A stretch of 64,000 nucleotides of DNA from Parafrankia sp041008525 (GTDB taxonomy: Bacteria; Actinomycetota; Actinomycetes; Frankiales; Frankiaceae), in NCBI RefSeq assembly GCF_041008525.1, contig NZ_JBFLUG010000014.1, positions 1-64,000 of the forward strand, written 5' to 3'. Each line of letters begins with the position of its first letter. The stretch's first letter is position 1. Shown one piece after another: positions 34,490-43,283 of this stretch. The notes below the pieces were generated by a model. That model had not been told where the DNA came from. It searched no databases and saw only the letters and a list, made by a program, of their open reading frames with translations. Made by a program: the position numbers and the translations under genes.

Positions 34490-35230
34490 ATGGATCCCCT
34501 GCTGGAGATGGCGCTCGAGGCGCATGGTGGTCGGGAGCGCTGGTCGAAGGTTTCCGAGCTCACCGCCCACCTGTCGGTCGGCGGCCCGTTCTGGGCGATG
34601 CGCGGTTTCCCCGAAGCGTTCCTCGAGGAGACACTGCACATCGACGTCGCCGACCGGAGGGCTGTTCTCTCCCCCTGGGTCGCCGCGGACCACAGCCTGG
34701 TCGCGGATCTCGCCCGTGACGGGGTTGCCCTGCACGCTGCCGACGGCTCTGTCATCGAGAGCCGCGACCGGCCCCGTCCCTCCTACGCCGGATACGACCT
34801 CTACTCGGCGTGGGACCGGCTTCAGGTCGGCTACTTCCTCGGCTACGCCATGTGGAACTACCTCACGACGCCGTACCTGCTGGCCGATCCCGAAGTGACC
34901 GCCCACGAGATCGATCCCTGGGACGAGGACGGACAGACCTGGCGCAGACTTCAGATCCGCATTCCGGCGACAATTCCCACCCACACGGCCGAACAGGTCT
35001 TCTACGTCGACGCCGACGGGCTGCTGCGCCGCCTCGACTACACGGTCGACGTGAACGCGAACGCGACCGTCGCCCGCTACACCGACGGTCACCGGACCTT
35101 TGACGGGTTGGTCTTCCCGACCCGCCGTCGCGTCTACCCCCGCCGGCCGAACGGAACCGCCGACCGCTCCCTCCCCGGGCCGGACGGCTCGGCCATCGCC
35201 ATCGACATCCACGACGTCACCGTCGCCTGA
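34490..35230 (+). CDS. Conserved hypothetical protein, 246 residues
   Basis: The protein has no signal and no transmembrane segment. It starts MDPLLEMALEAHGG, with strand-rich segments (LTAHLSVGGPFWAM, HTAEQVFYVDADGLLRRLDYTVDV). It is probably a soluble protein of mixed beta fold, reminiscent of outer-membrane-lipoprotein-sorting or polyketide-cyclase-like hypothetical proteins. It follows the hydrolase and is probably cotranscribed. I do not recognise the family. The ATG at 34490 is preferred by AAAGG upstream; a longer start exists at 34430. Confidence 0.8.
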   Translation: MDPLLEMALEAHGGRERWSKVSELTAHLSVGGPFWAMRGFPEAFLEETLHIDVADRRAVLSPWVAADHSLVADLARDGVALHAADGSVIESRDRPRPSYAGYDLYSAWDRLQVGYFLGYAMWNYLTTPYLLADPEVTAHEIDPWDEDGQTWRRLQIRIPATIPTHTAEQVFYVDADGLLRRLDYTVDVNANATVARYTDGHRTFDGLVFPTRRRVYPRRPNGTADRSLPGPDGSAIAIDIHDVTVA

Positions 35231-35233
35231 ACG

Positions 35234-35285
35234 TGTTGACACTGTCAACATGGTGATGCCAGGGTGCATGTTGACAGTGTCAACA
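35234..35285. promoter_or_regulatory. Two 17-base palindromes arranged as one larger palindrome
   Basis: TGTTGACACTGTCAACA (35234-35250) and TGTTGACAGTGTCAACA (35269-35285) are each perfect palindromes around one central base, and each is the reverse complement of the other. With flanking ATG/CAT they form 19-base arms with a 14-base spacer. Centres are 35 bases apart. They lie 36 bases before the SnoaL-type lipoprotein gene. They look like paired repressor sites; in RNA they could also fold into a long hairpin. Confidence 0.75.
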
Positions 35286-35320
35286 TGCTTCCCCTCGGGG
35301 CATCGTGAGGAGTCGGGTTC

Positions 35321-35890
35321 GTGGCGAGATGGCGCATGTGGCTGACAGCCGGGCTGGCTGGACCGGCACTTCTGTTCACCGGTTGCTCCGACGGCGGTGC
35401 CACGGCTCCGGCGGCGCTCGCCGACGCCACCGCCGCATCGGCGGGGAGCGCTGATGACAGCGGCACCGGCGCCCGCGAGCGGCGGACGGCGGCGGCGACC
35501 CGCGGGTTTCTCGACGCGTTCGAGCGGCGCGACCTGGACACCATCACGAACCTGCTGACCGACCAGGTCACCCTGGTACAGCCGATGAGCTTCACGGGAG
35601 CCCCGGAACCGGCGATCCGGTTCTCTGGCCGGGACGAGGTGATCGGCTACTTCCGCCAGGTGTTCGCGGCGATGGGGCGCATCAGTTTCGTCGACGAGAG
35701 AATCACCGTCGGAGCGGGTGGCGACACCGTCTTCGTCCAGGCGAACGGCGACTTCACCGGTGCGGACGGCGGCCCGTATCGGAACGTGTACCTGTTCCGC
35801 TTCGACTGGCGGGACGGGCGGCTCGTCTCCGGCGAGGAGTACGCCAACCCGATCATCTTCGCCCGCCGCTTCAACTTCCCGATCGGCTGA
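35321..35890 (+). CDS. Lipoprotein with a SnoaL-like domain
   Basis: The 189-residue product has a lipoprotein signal with lipobox LLFTGC (residues 17-22). A short Ala/Ser linker is followed by a SnoaL/NTF2-like domain of about 120 residues (FLDAFERRDLDTITNLLTDQVTLVQPMSF, FSGRDEVIGYFRQVFAAMG, NVYLFRFDWRDGRLVSGEEYANP). It should act at the outer face of the membrane. GTG start with GGAG upstream. Its end overlaps the convergent TetR gene by 20 bases. The palindromes at 35234-35285 sit in its promoter region. Confidence 0.83.
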   Translation: MARWRMWLTAGLAGPALLFTGCSDGGATAPAALADATAASAGSADDSGTGARERRTAAATRGFLDAFERRDLDTITNLLTDQVTLVQPMSFTGAPEPAIRFSGRDEVIGYFRQVFAAMGRISFVDERITVGAGGDTVFVQANGDFTGADGGPYRNVYLFRFDWRDGRLVSGEEYANPIIFARRFNFPIG

Positions 35891-36539
35891 CGCGGCTGGC
35901 GCCGCTGACCATCTCCAGCAGCAGGCGGGTGAGCTCTCCCGCCTCGATGCCCCACTTGTCAGGCTGGAGGTGACCGGCGGAGGTGAGGTCGGCGGCGCCG
36001 TGGGCCGCCGCGAGGAGCACCGCGGCGAACGGGCGCGGATCGCCGGGCGGGAGGATCCCGGCTTCCGTCGCCCGCGCCGTCGCATCGACGAAGAGGCCGT
36101 AGGCCGCGGCTGCCGCCGGGCCCATCTCCGGCCAGTCGACCTCGGCGACCTCACGGCTGTAGATCAGCGCGTACTGCTGGGGGTTCGTGCCCGCGAAGTC
36201 GAGATAGGCCCGGCCCATCTCGACGAGCTGGCCGTGGGGATCCGACATCGGCACGCGGGCGAGGGCCGCGGCGAGGCTCTCGGTCATGCTGGCCAGCGCC
36301 TGGGTGGCGACGGCCGCGAGCAGGGCGTCCTTGCTGTCGAAGTAACGGTAGGCCGCCGAGCGGGAAACGCCCGCGCCCGCGCCCACAGCCCGCAGCGTCA
36401 CCGCCGCGCGGCCCTCCTTCTCCAGCAGGGCCGCCGCGGTGCGCACGAGCCTGCCGCGGGTGCCCTCGCCGGTGCCCTCACCGGCGGCCTCACCCGCGAC
36501 GCCCGGCCTGCCTGGTACGTCGCCGTCAGCGAACGACAT
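35871..36539 (-). CDS. TetR family regulator (WHG-domain type)
   Basis: The 222-residue protein has a TetR domain (residues 28-75; VTLRAVGAGAGVSRSAAYRYFDSKDALLAAV) and a C-terminal TetR_C_33/WHG-like domain with PQQYALIYSREVAEVDWPE. Its start overlaps the reductase gene by 14 bases, so both are in one transcript. The 3' end overlaps the lipoprotein gene. Target operators were not recognised upstream; the palindromes at 35234 are a candidate. Confidence 0.92.
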   Translation of the reverse strand: MSFADGDVPGRPGVAGEAAGEGTGEGTRGRLVRTAAALLEKEGRAAVTLRAVGAGAGVSRSAAYRYFDSKDALLAAVATQALASMTESLAAALARVPMSDPHGQLVEMGRAYLDFAGTNPQQYALIYSREVAEVDWPEMGPAAAAAYGLFVDATARATEAGILPPGDPRPFAAVLLAAAHGAADLTSAGHLQPDKWGIEAGELTRLLLEMVSGASRVSRSGS

Positions 36540-37089
36540 CGAACACCTGCTTCTGGACGCCGTTGGGGTAGGCGTCGCACTCTGTCAGCTTCAGCAGCGT
36601 CTTGTCCTTGTCCGCCTCGCTGAACAGCCGCTTCCCGGCGCCGAGCAGGACGGGGAAGACCAGCAGGTGGTAGCGATCCACCAGGCCGGCGTCGGCGAGG
36701 CTCTTCCCCAGGATCGCGCTGCCGTGCACCGCGATCGGGCCGCCCTCGGTCTCCTTCAGCGCCGCGACGTCGTCGACGGAGCGCAGGATCGTCGCCGGCC
36801 ACCGCGGGTCGGCCTCGGCCAGCGTGCTGGACACGACGTACCGCGGCATCGCGTTGTAGCCCGCGAAGTCGTCCATCGTCGGCCAGACCGGCGCGAACGC
36901 CTGGTAGCTGGCCCGCCCCAGCAGCAGCGCCGTCGTCTCCTCCTGCTCGCGCCCCTTGATCTCATAGGCGGCGGGGTCGAAGTCGATGTCCTTGAACGTC
37001 CAGCCGGTGTTCCGGTATCCCGACTCCCCGCCCGGCGCCTCCATGACACCGTCGACGGACACGAACGCGGTGACGATGAGTGTGCGCAT
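36526..37089 (-). CDS. Dihydrofolate reductase family protein (RibD C-terminal domain type)
   Basis: The 187-residue protein resembles the YwjB/RibD_C subgroup: starts RTLIVTAFVSVDGVMEAPGG, with ALLLGRASYQAF, YVVSSTL, AVHGSAILGKSLADAGLVDRYHLLVFPVLLGAGKRLF. These bind NADPH and reduce unknown pterin- or flavin-type substrates. AGGAGAAAGC precedes the ATG. It leads a two-gene unit with the TetR regulator. Confidence 0.93.
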   Translation of the reverse strand: MRTLIVTAFVSVDGVMEAPGGESGYRNTGWTFKDIDFDPAAYEIKGREQEETTALLLGRASYQAFAPVWPTMDDFAGYNAMPRYVVSSTLAEADPRWPATILRSVDDVAALKETEGGPIAVHGSAILGKSLADAGLVDRYHLLVFPVLLGAGKRLFSEADKDKTLLKLTECDAYPNGVQKQVFDVVR

Positions 37090-37277
37090 GCTGCTTTCTC
37101 CTCTGCTGGGTCGCGGATGTCCCGCCTCGCCATCCTCGCGGTCGCGAGCAGCCCACCGGGCCTGCGGGTCCGTGGGTGGCCGGCGCGTCACCGGTGTGGA
37201 CTGCCCGGCGGCGGAGAACTCATCGGTCGCCGGCGCCGCCAGGCCCGGATGTCGTTCCTCCGGCCGCCCAGTGGGAG

Positions 37278-38219
37278 TCAGCCTGCCCGCAGCGCCGTCC
37301 GGTGCTCACGGGGGGTGACGCCGCGGACCCGTTTGAAGGCGGTGCTCAGCGCGAACGCGCTGCCGTAGCCGACCTGCCTGGCGACCGCGCCGACGGTCGC
37401 GTCGGGTGCGCGGAGCAGGTCGGCGGCGAGATCGAGGCGCCAGCCGGTCAGGAAGGCCATCGGCGGCTCGCCGACCAGGTCGGTGAACCGGCGGGCCAAC
37501 GCGGCCCGGGAGACACCGGCCTCGGCCGCCAGGGCGGCGACCGTCCACGGCTGCGCCGGATGGCTCTGCATCAGCCGCAGCGCCCGGCCGACCACCGGGT
37601 CGGCGTACGCGCGGTACCAGCCCGGAGCAGCCGCCACCTGCCGGGCGAACCAGGTGCGCAGCGCGGCGATGAGCAGCAGGTCGAGCAGCCGGTCGAGCAC
37701 CGCCTCCTGGCCTGGCTCGTCCCGCACGATCTCGTCGGCGAGGAGGGGGATCAGCGGGGAGTTCCAGCTGCGGTGCGTCACCGTCAGCAGCGGTGGCAGC
37801 GCCCGCAGCAGCCGCTGGCTGACCTCCCCGTCCAGCAGGTAGGCGCCGGTGAGGATCACCGTGGGGCCGTCCGGGCTGTCACCCCAGGTGCGCACGCCGA
37901 GGTCCATCGCGGCGGCCAGGCTGTTCCCGGCCAGATCGGTGCAGCGCTGACCCGGGTGGATCACGATCCGGGGCGCGGTGGAGGGGGCGTCCGCCACGGT
38001 GTACGGGGCCGGCCCACGGATGATCGCGACGTCGCCGGGACCGAGCCGCACCGGCGCACGGCCGTCGGGCAGCACCCAGGCGTCGCCGCGCACCATCGCC
38101 GCGACCGCGAGTGGAGCCTCGTCCTGGATGCGCAGTGACCAGGGCGGCGTGAGGATCGAGCGTTGCAGGAAGGCACCGTGCGCCCGCGGCCCGTCCAGCA
38201 GGCCGACGACAGCGTCCAT
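37278..38219 (-). CDS. AraC family transcriptional regulator (cupin domain)
   Basis: The 313-residue protein has an AraC-type cupin_6 domain in the first two thirds (PPWSLRIQDEAPLAV, AIIRGPAPYTVAD) and a double helix-turn-helix in the C-terminus (WTVAALAAEAGVSRAALARRFTDLVGEPPMAFLTGWR, then GYGSAFALSTAFKRVRGVTPREHR). It is divergent from the DUF1772 gene and probably regulates it. Confidence 0.94.
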   Translation of the reverse strand: MDAVVGLLDGPRAHGAFLQRSILTPPWSLRIQDEAPLAVAAMVRGDAWVLPDGRAPVRLGPGDVAIIRGPAPYTVADAPSTAPRIVIHPGQRCTDLAGNSLAAAMDLGVRTWGDSPDGPTVILTGAYLLDGEVSQRLLRALPPLLTVTHRSWNSPLIPLLADEIVRDEPGQEAVLDRLLDLLLIAALRTWFARQVAAAPGWYRAYADPVVGRALRLMQSHPAQPWTVAALAAEAGVSRAALARRFTDLVGEPPMAFLTGWRLDLAADLLRAPDATVGAVARQVGYGSAFALSTAFKRVRGVTPREHRTALRAG

Positions 38220-38351
38220 GATCGGAGTCTAGTCGCCCGGTCTGGACGTACGAACATGCTTCCAAGCTCCTGGACGATGGTTCCGTCGCACCCACCGTCC
38301 TTCACTGGAGGGAGAAGCCGCCAGCGCCGCACGACAGGACGAGGAATGCGC

Positions 38352-38852
38352 ATGGACCTGCTCCGGAACAGCTCGCTGATCGCCGCCACCGTGACCGCGG
38401 GCCTGATGGCCGGCCTGTACTACGCCTATGCGTGCTCGGTCATGCCGGGCCTGCGGGCCGCCGACGACCGCACCTTCGTCGCCTCGATGCAGTCGATCAA
38501 CCGGGCGATCCTCAACGGCTGGTTCTTTCTGATCTTCATCGGCACGCTGCTGCTGACCGGACTGGCCCTCGCCGCGCAGTTCGGCGCGGGCGCGCGCCCG
38601 GCCCTGCCCTGGATCATCGCCGCGTTCCTCCTGTACGGCCTCACGATCGTCGTCACCGGCGCGGTCAACGTGCCCCTCAACGACGAGCTCGTGGCCGCCG
38701 GCGACCCGGACCGGACTGTCGATCTGGCGGCGGCGCGGGCCCGTTTCGAGGCGACCTGGGTCCGGTGGAACCTGGTCCGGACAGCGGCCTCCCTGGCCGC
38801 GTTCGGCTGCCTGACCTGGGCACTGGTCCTCGAGGGCCGCGGTGGGAGCTGA
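38352..38852 (+). CDS. DUF1772 family membrane protein (anthrone oxygenase-like)
   Basis: The 166-residue protein has four transmembrane helices and the DUF1772 pattern: LMAGLYYAYACSVMPGLRAADD, then SINRAILNGWFFLIF, then VNVPLNDELVA and a final FEATWVRWNLVRTAASLAAF. The family includes fungal anthrone oxygenases. ATG 38352 is preferred because GAGGA is six bases upstream; an ATG two codons earlier is possible. It is the probable target of the divergent AraC regulator. Confidence 0.9.
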   Translation: MDLLRNSSLIAATVTAGLMAGLYYAYACSVMPGLRAADDRTFVASMQSINRAILNGWFFLIFIGTLLLTGLALAAQFGAGARPALPWIIAAFLLYGLTIVVTGAVNVPLNDELVAAGDPDRTVDLAAARARFEATWVRWNLVRTAASLAAFGCLTWALVLEGRGGS

Positions 38853-38855
38853 CCG

Positions 38856-38872
38856 CCCGGGTCGGACCCGGG
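38856..38872. terminator. Palindrome between convergent genes
   Basis: CCCGGGTC G GACCCGGG is a perfect palindrome in the 41-base gap between the DUF1772 and PfpI genes. It would give a short stem with a three-base loop; termination is a guess. Confidence 0.35.
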
Positions 38873-38893
38873 CCAGCCAGCCCCACCAGCGCG

Positions 38894-39451
38894 TCAGCCC
38901 GTCACCCGGGACAGTGCGAAGCGCTCCACGATCGTCCGGCAGAACGCCGGCAGGTCAGCCGGCGACCGGCTGGTGATGAGGTTGTCGTCCACGACGACCT
39001 CCTCGTCGACGACCTCCGCCCCGGCGTTGCGCAGGTCGGTGCGGATGCTCGGGTACGAGGTGAGCCGACGCCCGCGTACGACGTCGGCCTCGACGAGCAG
39101 CCAGGGCCCGTGGCAGATCGCGGCGACGGGCTTGCCTGCCTCGGCGAACGACCGGACGAAGCTGACCGCGTACCGGTTCATCCGCAGATGATCGGGATTG
39201 GTCGTCCCACCCGGCAGGAGCAGGGCGTCGTAGTCGTCCGGCGAGGCATCGGACACCAGCCGGTCGACGGGGACGGTCCCGGCGGGGTCGGTGTCGAACT
39301 GCCGGGTCTGGATCTCACCCGGGTGGATCGAGATGACCTCCGCGGTCGCGCCGGCGCCCAGCAGCGCCCCGCGGGGCTGGTCAAGCTCGACCCGCTCGAC
39401 ACCATCGGCGGCGAGGATCGCGATCTTCCGGTTCTCGAGGCTGTGCGTCAT
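38894..39451 (-). CDS. DJ-1/PfpI family glutamine amidotransferase-like protein
   Basis: The 185-residue protein matches the PfpI/YhbO type: RKIAILAADGVERVELDQP, DALLLPGGTTNPDHLR, the nucleophile elbow AAICHGPWLL with catalytic Cys, and RRLTSYPSIRTDLRNAGAEVVDEEVV. These are deglycase or protease-like stress enzymes. The start is well set by GGAGGTGA five bases upstream. It converges on the DUF1772 gene. Confidence 0.95.
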   Translation of the reverse strand: MTHSLENRKIAILAADGVERVELDQPRGALLGAGATAEVISIHPGEIQTRQFDTDPAGTVPVDRLVSDASPDDYDALLLPGGTTNPDHLRMNRYAVSFVRSFAEAGKPVAAICHGPWLLVEADVVRGRRLTSYPSIRTDLRNAGAEVVDEEVVVDDNLITSRSPADLPAFCRTIVERFALSRVTG

Positions 39452-39531
39452 GGTGGTCACCTCCGCTGGCGGCAGACAAAAGGTCCTGCCCTGGACGTGA
39501 CCTCGCACCCGCGCCCCAAACATCCGCCGGG

Positions 39532-40695
39532 ATGGACTTCTCGGGTACCGTTCGAGAAGTGATCATGGGGGCGGCGGACCTGTTCCTGACAACCGTCGGG
39601 CGACGACCCGACGGGCTCTGGGCGGCTCCGGGCCGCGTCACCGTCATCGGGGAGCACACCGATCACAGCGATGGCTTCGTGCTGCCGATCGCGCTCGCGC
39701 AGCGGGTCGTCGCCGCCGTCGGCCGCCGGGGCGACGGGCAGCTCGTCGCCCGCTCGGCGCAGCAGCCGCACAAGCCGTATGCCCAGGCGCTGAACCAGGT
39801 GACACCCGGCCCGGCCGCAGGTTGGAGCGGCTACGTCGCGGGGGTCGCCTGGGCACTGCGGGAGGCGGGCCACGACATCGGCGGCGTCGACATCGTGGTC
39901 GACGGCGATGTGCCGGTCGGGGCCGGGCTCTCCTCCTCAGCCGCCCTGGAGTGCGTGACGGCGCTGGCCCTGAACGACCTGTTCGGCCTGGGCCTCGGTC
40001 GGGTGGAACTGGCCCGCCTCGGCCGGCAGGCCGAGAACGAGTTCGTCGGGGTGCCCTGCGGGATCCTCGACCAGTCGGCATCTCTGCTGGCCACGGAGCG
40101 ACACGCGCTTCTTCTCGACACCCGCTCGCTGGCGTATGAGCAGATCCCGTTCGACCCGTCCGCCGCCGGGCTGGCCCTGCTCCTGATCGACACCCGTTCC
40201 CGCCACGCGCTGGTCGACGGGCGCTACGCCGCCCGCCAGGACGCCTGCCGACGGGCCGCGCAGGTGCTCGGCGTGCCGGCGCTGCGGGACGCGACGCTGG
40301 ACGGGGTGCTGCGGCTGGGCGATCCGCTCCTGCGCAGGAGGGCCCGCCACGTCGTCACCGAGAACGCTCGTGTCACCGAGGCCGCCGGTCTGCTCCGAGG
40401 CGGCGCCGTCCACCGCCTCGGCCCCCTGCTGACCGCCTCGCACGCCTCACTGCGGGACGACTTCGAGGTGACGGTTCCCGAGCTCGACATCGCGGTGGAG
40501 GTGGCGCTGGCCTCCGGCGCGCACGGGGCCCGGATGGTCGGAGGTGGCTTCGGCGGCTGCGTCCTCGTTCTCGTCGACGCGGCGGCTGTTCCGTCTGTCG
40601 CCGCGGCTGTGGCGGCCGCGTTCGCGCAGCATGGTTTCGGCCTTCCTCTGCATTTCCTTGCTGTCCCCTCGGAAGGCGCCGGTCGGATCGGATGA
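39532..40695 (+). CDS. galK: Galactokinase
   Basis: The 387-residue GHMP kinase phosphorylates galactose at C1. Motif I reads PGRVTVIGEHTDHSDGFVLP instead of the usual GRVNxIGEHxDYNxG (Asn to Thr, Tyr to His). Motif II is VPVGAGLSSSAALE, and the ATP/sugar site has CGILDQSAS with the catalytic Asp. Motif III is RMVGGGFGGCVL. The start at 39532 is taken; an ATG at 39565 is an alternative. No galE or galT adjoins it. The two substitutions leave sugar specificity slightly open. Confidence 0.92.
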   Translation: MDFSGTVREVIMGAADLFLTTVGRRPDGLWAAPGRVTVIGEHTDHSDGFVLPIALAQRVVAAVGRRGDGQLVARSAQQPHKPYAQALNQVTPGPAAGWSGYVAGVAWALREAGHDIGGVDIVVDGDVPVGAGLSSSAALECVTALALNDLFGLGLGRVELARLGRQAENEFVGVPCGILDQSASLLATERHALLLDTRSLAYEQIPFDPSAAGLALLLIDTRSRHALVDGRYAARQDACRRAAQVLGVPALRDATLDGVLRLGDPLLRRRARHVVTENARVTEAAGLLRGGAVHRLGPLLTASHASLRDDFEVTVPELDIAVEVALASGAHGARMVGGGFGGCVLVLVDAAAVPSVAAAVAAAFAQHGFGLPLHFLAVPSEGAGRIG

Positions 40696-40740
40696 TCGTG
40701 GGCGCGACCCGCCACGGTGGTTCGCACCGGCGGACTGCCT

Positions 40741-42906
40741 TCAGGTACCCAGGGTGCTGGCCGGCGGTGCGGCGGACTGGGACGGCGCAGCCGCAGCGTG
40801 ACGGTCGGCTACCAGGTGGGGGAGCAGGCGGTCGAGCCAGCCCGGCAACCACCAGTTCGCGCGGCCCAGGAGAGCCATGGTCGCTGGAACCAGCAGCATG
40901 CGGACGATTGTCGCGTCGAGCACGATCGCGGCCGCCAGCCCGAGGCCCATCATCCTGACCAGCGGTGACGGGTTGGCGACGAAGCTGAGGAAGACAACTG
41001 TCATGATCAGTGCGGCGGCGGTGATCACACGGCTGCTGCCCGCCAGGCCGCGGGCGACCGATTCGATGTTGTCGCCGGTGGCGTCGAACTCCTCGCGAAT
41101 ACGGGAGAGGAGGAACACCTCGTAGTCGATCGACAGCCCGAACAGTACCGCGAAGAAGATCGTGGGTAGCGGGGAGGCGATCAGATACGTCTCGTCCAGG
41201 CCGAACAGCCCGCCGAACCACCCCCACTGGAACACGGCGACGACAACGCCGTACGCGCCGCCGATGGACAGCAGGTTCAGCATGACGGCCTTCAAAGGCA
41301 CCGCGAGAGAGCGGAACACGACCATCAGCAGCAGGAACGAGGCGGCCAGAATCGCAGCGATGAAGAGCGGCAGGGTGTCGGCGAGCTGTCTGGTGAGATC
41401 GTCGGTCATGGCGGTCAGCCCCGACACCGCCACGTTGTCGGGGACGCGGTCGCGGATACGGGCGAGGGTCTCGGAGGTCGCCTCGTCCGCGGGAGCGGTC
41501 GTGGGGAACACCCGTAGGACGGCGACGTCACCGGCGGGGGACAGCCGGGGCTCGTCGACCGTCGCGATGCCGGAGTCGGCGGCGAGACGTCGGGACAGCG
41601 CCGGAAGATCGCCGCTTTCGACACCCTGGCCGCGCAGATCGGCTACGACCAGCAACGGCCCGTTGATCCCGGGGCCGAATCCTTCGGCAAGCAGGTCGTA
41701 GGCGCGGCGGTGGGTGGCGTCGCGGGAGTCGTCGCCGGCGTCCGGAAATCCTGTCTGCATACGCAGGGCGGGCGCGGCCAGCGCGAGCAGCACCGTTCCG
41801 GCGACGAGCAGGTATGGCCAGGGGCGGTCGGCCACGCGGTGCGCGAAGCGCCACGAGATCGACCCCCGAGGGCTGCTGCCAGGGCGCCGCAGACCCCTGA
41901 TCCGACCTGTGTCGATGCGGTCGCCGAGCAGCGTGAGCAGGGCTGGGAGCAGGGTGAGGGCGCTTGCCACCGCGAACAGCACGACCAGCGAGGTGCTGAG
42001 GCCGATCGAGGTGAGGAAGCCCAGGCCGGTCAGAGACAGGGCAGCCATCGCGACGACGACGGTGCCTCCGGCGAGCAGCACCGCGGTTCCCGACGATCCC
42101 ATCGCCTCCGCGAGCGCGACGCTGTTGTGTTTGCCGGCGGCGCGGGCTTCGCGGTAACGGGCGACGATGAACAGGGCGTAGTCGACGCCGACACCCAGCC
42201 CGATCATCGCGCCGATCGTTGGTGCGGCCGAGGAGACGTCCAGGGCGTTGGCGAGCAGCACCACGCTCCCCACACCCGTCGCGACAGTCACCAGCGCCAG
42301 CGCGATCGGGATCAGTGCGGCCACGACCGTGCCGAACGCGACGACCAGGACGACCAGCGCGGCCAACAGGCCGGCCGCCTCGGCACCGGACGTCTTCGCC
42401 TCGGCGTTGATGAAGGCGGCGTCGCCGCCGAGCTCTGCGATCACCCCGGCGTCGCGTACCGGGCGGGTCGCGTCCGTGATCGCGGCGAGTGTATCCGTAC
42501 CGATCTCCGTCGCGGGAAGGTCCAGGGCGATCTCGGCGAAGCCGATCCGCCCGTCGGGGGAGACCGCGCCCGCGGTGAACGGGTCGGCGACGTCGACGAC
42601 GTGATCCACACCGGCGATCCGCCTGACCGCGTCCGTGACCGCGGCACGGTGACCGTCGAGCCGTTCGCCCGCCGGGACGGCGAACACCACCAGGGCGCCG
42701 CCGCCCGCAGCCTCGGGAAACTGCCTGTCGAGCAGCTTCATCGCCTTCTCACTCTGGCTGCCCGGAGCGACGAAGTCGTCGGTGAACGAACCGCCGGCCG
42801 TGCCGGCGAGGGCCAGCACGAGTAGGACGACGAACACCCAGGCGATGACCGTGGCCCCGGGCCTGCGTGCACTCGCGTTTCCGATGCGGCGGGTGAGCCG
42901 TTTCAT
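40741..42906 (-). CDS. MMPL/RND family transporter
   Basis: The 721-residue protein has the MmpL architecture: a first helix (residues 17-37), a periplasmic domain, a five-helix bundle with GLGVGVDYALFIVARYRE (the RND proton relay Asp-Tyr pair), a second extracytoplasmic loop, then a second bundle with GLSIDYEVFLLSRIREEFD. It exports lipids or drugs with proton motive force. AGGAG lies upstream of the ATG. It is divergent from the two-component system, which probably controls it. Confidence 0.95.
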   Translation of the reverse strand: MKRLTRRIGNASARRPGATVIAWVFVVLLVLALAGTAGGSFTDDFVAPGSQSEKAMKLLDRQFPEAAGGGALVVFAVPAGERLDGHRAAVTDAVRRIAGVDHVVDVADPFTAGAVSPDGRIGFAEIALDLPATEIGTDTLAAITDATRPVRDAGVIAELGGDAAFINAEAKTSGAEAAGLLAALVVLVVAFGTVVAALIPIALALVTVATGVGSVVLLANALDVSSAAPTIGAMIGLGVGVDYALFIVARYREARAAGKHNSVALAEAMGSSGTAVLLAGGTVVVAMAALSLTGLGFLTSIGLSTSLVVLFAVASALTLLPALLTLLGDRIDTGRIRGLRRPGSSPRGSISWRFAHRVADRPWPYLLVAGTVLLALAAPALRMQTGFPDAGDDSRDATHRRAYDLLAEGFGPGINGPLLVVADLRGQGVESGDLPALSRRLAADSGIATVDEPRLSPAGDVAVLRVFPTTAPADEATSETLARIRDRVPDNVAVSGLTAMTDDLTRQLADTLPLFIAAILAASFLLLMVVFRSLAVPLKAVMLNLLSIGGAYGVVVAVFQWGWFGGLFGLDETYLIASPLPTIFFAVLFGLSIDYEVFLLSRIREEFDATGDNIESVARGLAGSSRVITAAALIMTVVFLSFVANPSPLVRMMGLGLAAAIVLDATIVRMLLVPATMALLGRANWWLPGWLDRLLPHLVADRHAAAAPSQSAAPPASTLGT

Positions 42907-43283
42907 GGCGGGGTTCTCCTGCGGGCGGGGTGTTCCGGACGGTGGGATCCGGTGGCGCGACCAGCGGCGGTCGCCACACGAGGGCGGTGTGGGTGGTGCG
43001 GTGCGGACCTGGCTGGGCGGTGCCGTGGTGAACGCAGGACCGCCATGCGTCAGCAGAGGTTCAACTGTGCGTGCTGCGCCGGCTGTAGTCGCCCGCCTGA
43101 AGGCGGATGTAGATGCCCCGCCGCGAGGGGGCTGCAGGGCGAGGATTCCGCGTGTTTCTCCGTCTGGAGGGGGAGGGCGGACTACGTCCGGAGGCTGAGG
43201 ACTGCCATACAGGTCTCGCATACCGTGAGCCTGTGTTCACTGACGAACCAACCGTCTCCCGTCACCCGCCCCGCTGAGAAACG
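42907..43283. other. Intergenic region between MMPL and histidine kinase genes
   Basis: These 377 bases between divergent genes should hold both promoters. No strong palindrome or -10/-35 pair was found by eye, and no gene is visible. Confidence 0.5.

Noticed and set aside
35871..35890. Frameshift suspected at overlapping 3' ends of the lipoprotein and TetR genes
   Set aside because: Both proteins are complete in length and family content, and a 20-base tail-to-tail overlap is normal in this kind of genome.
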